Origin: a virus
IMG/VR virus record: IMGVR_UViG_3300018476_000019
Coordinates: 1 to 43,577 of that record
DNA length: 43,577 nt
Strand: one strand, 5' to 3'
Shown one piece after another: positions 41,337-43,577 of the stretch. The notes under the pieces were generated by a model. It did not search any database. It saw nothing but the letters and a program-made list of their open reading frames with translations, and was not told the DNA's origin. A program made the translations under genes and the position numbers. Position 1 is the stretch's first letter. The number at the start of each line of letters is the position of its first letter.

Positions 41337-41816
41337 ATGGCTACCAATAAATTCCCGCAGCGGAACGTCGTGATGCCGATGAATCCGGATCGCGTCGCGG
41401 CGGCTCGCGCGAGGCTCGACGTCGGTCGATCATCGCCGGGCACGATCTACACGCCACCGGATGGCAAGGGCTCGCGGCGAGAGGTGCGCAAGGGCGAATG
41501 GATCGACGACCGCGTCATCAACCACGGTGCGCACCAGACGAAGTTCGCTGGCTCCGGCACACCTCCGCCGCTGCCGGACAAGCGGGAGCTTCCAGCGTCG
41601 TATGATCCCGCGATGGTCTACGAGGTGAAGTTCGGCGGAGCGGTGCCGTATCTCGGACGGCTGCTCAATCCGGCGAAGACCTACTCGATGAATGGTGCGG
41701 TCTGCGCTCTGCCGACGATCCAGCCAGCCATCGTGGAAGCAGTGCTGCTCGGCCCGATCCCGGTGCCGACACCTCCGACTCCTCCGGCAACGCAGGCTGC
41801 GAAGAAGAAGGCTTGA
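41337..41816 (+). CDS. Hypothetical tail-region protein
   Basis: A 159-residue protein with AAAGGGAG upstream. It is basic and Pro-rich (VAAARARLDVGRSSPGTIYTPPDGKGSRREVRKGEWIDDR), with a compact middle (YEVKFGGAVPYLGRLLNPAKTYSMNGAVCALP) and a low-complexity tail (PVPTPPTPPATQAAKKKA). The middle resembles a small beta fold of unknown role. It lies between the connector-type protein and a fibre. Confidence 0.65.
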   Translation: MATNKFPQRNVVMPMNPDRVAAARARLDVGRSSPGTIYTPPDGKGSRREVRKGEWIDDRVINHGAHQTKFAGSGTPPPLPDKRELPASYDPAMVYEVKFGGAVPYLGRLLNPAKTYSMNGAVCALPTIQPAIVEAVLLGPIPVPTPPTPPATQAAKKKA

Positions 41817-41820
41817 TCGA

Positions 41821-43577
41821 TGGCTCTCAAACGGCTGGACGAAGAATTTGAACTGAAGCCCGGCACGCAGTTGCTTCCCTATATGAAGCGATTGCTGCCG
41901 TCGCTTGAGGCTCGCTTCCAAGATTTGGAAGAGGTGGATCGAGCGCTGAAGAATATCGGCGAGGACATCCGCGCGGCTGCGCTGTTGCGCATGAACGAGA
42001 TTCTGATCCCGGCCACTGAAGACATCATCGCTGTCACGAAGCTGGGCTTCCTGCTCGCGCCGATCACCGACGTTCTCTACGAGATGAAGATCGGCTACAT
42101 GGGCGTCTACGTTGACGAAGGCCCGCAGCGCGACACCTTCACGCCGTCGCCGTATCTGATCGTCGAAGGCATCGACGACAAGAACAACTACTGCATCGCG
42201 AAGCTGATCGGCTACGATCAGGGCAGCGGCATTCTTGAGATGGACGTCACCGCGATCCACGGCGATCCAAGTGCTCAGCCGTGGATGGTCTCATCGACGC
42301 CGGGCATGGCGCACTCTGCTCGCGACTATCACGACGCCATCGAGCCCATGCACGCGACCGTCGTCACCGACACCGCCGAAGTCATTCACCTGCATGCGGA
42401 GATCATGGCCGCAGCGGAGGCGCTCGCAGAGTCCGGGCTTGATGCCTACGCGTTCATTCGCCGCGACGGTGTCGTTCCGTTCGAGGCGCTGCAAGTTGCC
42501 GTTGCGCCACCGCCCGGCGCGAACGACGCCTACATTCCGACCACCTCATGGGTGCGATCACGCGTCATCGAGTACACCGATCCGCTGGTGAGGAAGAACG
42601 GGAGCACGATGACAGGCCCGCTCTATCTGAGCGGATACCCGACGCAGCCATCGCAGGCCGCGACCAAGGATTACGTTGACTCCGCGTTCGGCGCTGGCGG
42701 AACGATGCGCGGCCATCTGACGATCCACACTGCTGACCCGTCGATCTACATGCGGGAGACCAGTATCGGTCAACAGGCTCTGATCTGGTTTCAAGCATAC
42801 GACGGCACCAATCGGTGGGTCACGCTGATGGACACCGGAGAGAATTACGGCATCTATCGTTACCTCGACGGCGGCGCGTGGGGCGGCGTTGCGATGTCGA
42901 TCAATCGCCAGAATGGTCACACGAACTTCGGCGCGGGCATCACTGCCGCTGGCGGCAGCATCGTCAACGGCAACCTGACCGTCAACGGCGATCTCTACTC
43001 GACGCGCGGCAACGGCACTGGCGTCATCTTCTTCGGCAACGGCTATCACCACTTCGATGGCGGGACGCACGTCTTCACTGGCGGCGGCGGCACCTTCCAC
43101 GGCGGTGTCAACATGCACCACCTCGCCTGCTACAGCATCTCGACGCAGGGATACTTCACCACGACGTGGGGGCTGACGTCGCACGGCGCGATTGACATCA
43201 ACGGACCGCTGACCATTCGCGGCGACGTGGTCATCGAGGGCCACGGCGGCTCAAACTACATGCGCTTCTGGGATGGCAACTGGGGCAACATGTACATCCA
43301 TCACAACGATGGGACCATCGGCTTCCTTGGTCACGACGGTGGATGGCGCAGCTACACCAACAACGGCGGGCACATGTGGGCGTCGGCCTACGGGTGGATT
43401 CACGACTACGTCAACGGGCAGGCGAACTGGTACGCGTGGGACGCCGCGAACTATCGCTACAATCAACTCGTCGCGACGATCCGCTTCGCGCATCTCGGCG
43501 ACGTGCAGCACTACTACAATCAACTGCAGGAGCCGTGGGGCGGCGGCGTGATCACCGGGATCACCGGCTGCTACTCC
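41821..43577 (+). CDS. Tail fibre protein, C-terminus outside the window
   Basis: The frame is open from ATG 41821 to the window edge (585 codons, no stop). Residues 1-250 are an attachment region (MALKRLDEEFELKPGTQLLPYMKRLLPSLEARFQDLEEVDRAL; long helices, then PYLIVEGIDDKNNYCIAKL). Residues about 260-285 contain the fibre element STMTGPLYLSGYPTQPSQAATKDYVDS, as in the 19168 and 21816 genes. From 290 onward the sequence is Gly/His/Asn/Trp-rich beta structure (YHHFDGGTHVFTGGGGTFHGG), typical of a receptor-binding fibre. An S74-type chaperone may follow outside the window. Confidence 0.85.

Overview
The window is the virion-structure half of a tailed, contractile-tailed (myovirus-like) bacteriophage genome. 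Coding density is very high, there are no tRNAs or IS elements, and the packaging, head, neck, baseplate and fibre families follow one another. The GC-rich, GAT/GGC/CTC-heavy codon use and the style of the fibre modules suggest an alphaproteobacterial, Rhizobiales-like host. This host call is an inference; nothing in the window names the host.

Layout. (1) 1-3107, leftward: five genes, including a Ycf46-like AAA+ ATPase. Four of them are preceded by nearly the same GGAGCAACC translation leader. (2) 3108-3787: a divergent, gene-free control region with at least five inverted repeats. (3) 3788-43577, all rightward: a NusG-like protein leads a run of about 39 kb with no recognisable Rho-independent terminator. 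The order in the run is: small and large terminase (4.4-6.6 kb); six very small genes; a portal gene interrupted by an in-frame amber codon and fused to about 750 residues of non-portal sequence (7.7-11.4 kb); a second multi-domain protein carrying the same GQF-type motif and a GNAT-like domain (11.4-13.5 kb); a MuF-type head protein (14.3-15.2 kb); a roughly 12.3 kb fibre block with a 1271-residue collagen-like protein, an S74-chaperone fibre, a repeat fibre, a stand-alone fibre-tip domain and an IPT-domain fibre (15.4-27.6 kb); then the prohead protease with a nested scaffold, a decoration protein and a DUF2184 major capsid protein (28.8-31.7 kb); the neck and tail-completion genes (32-34.7 kb); the baseplate spike and gpV/W/J/I-like genes (34.8-38.9 kb); and tail-associated or fibre genes to the right edge (38.9-43.6 kb).

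Working together. The terminase packages DNA through the portal. The MuF protein and the two large GQF-motif proteins probably ride in the head. The protease and nested scaffold build the capsid. The neck and baseplate genes attach the tail. At least five large fibre proteins, sharing a small kit of shuffled modules, form the host-recognition surface. No sheath, tube or tape-measure gene lies between neck and baseplate, where they would normally be, so they must lie outside the window or be absent. The strongest leads for something undescribed are the amber-interrupted portal fusion, the paired GQF-motif cargo-like proteins, the modular collagen fibre block inside the head cassette, and the NusG-like gene beside its dyad-rich control region.
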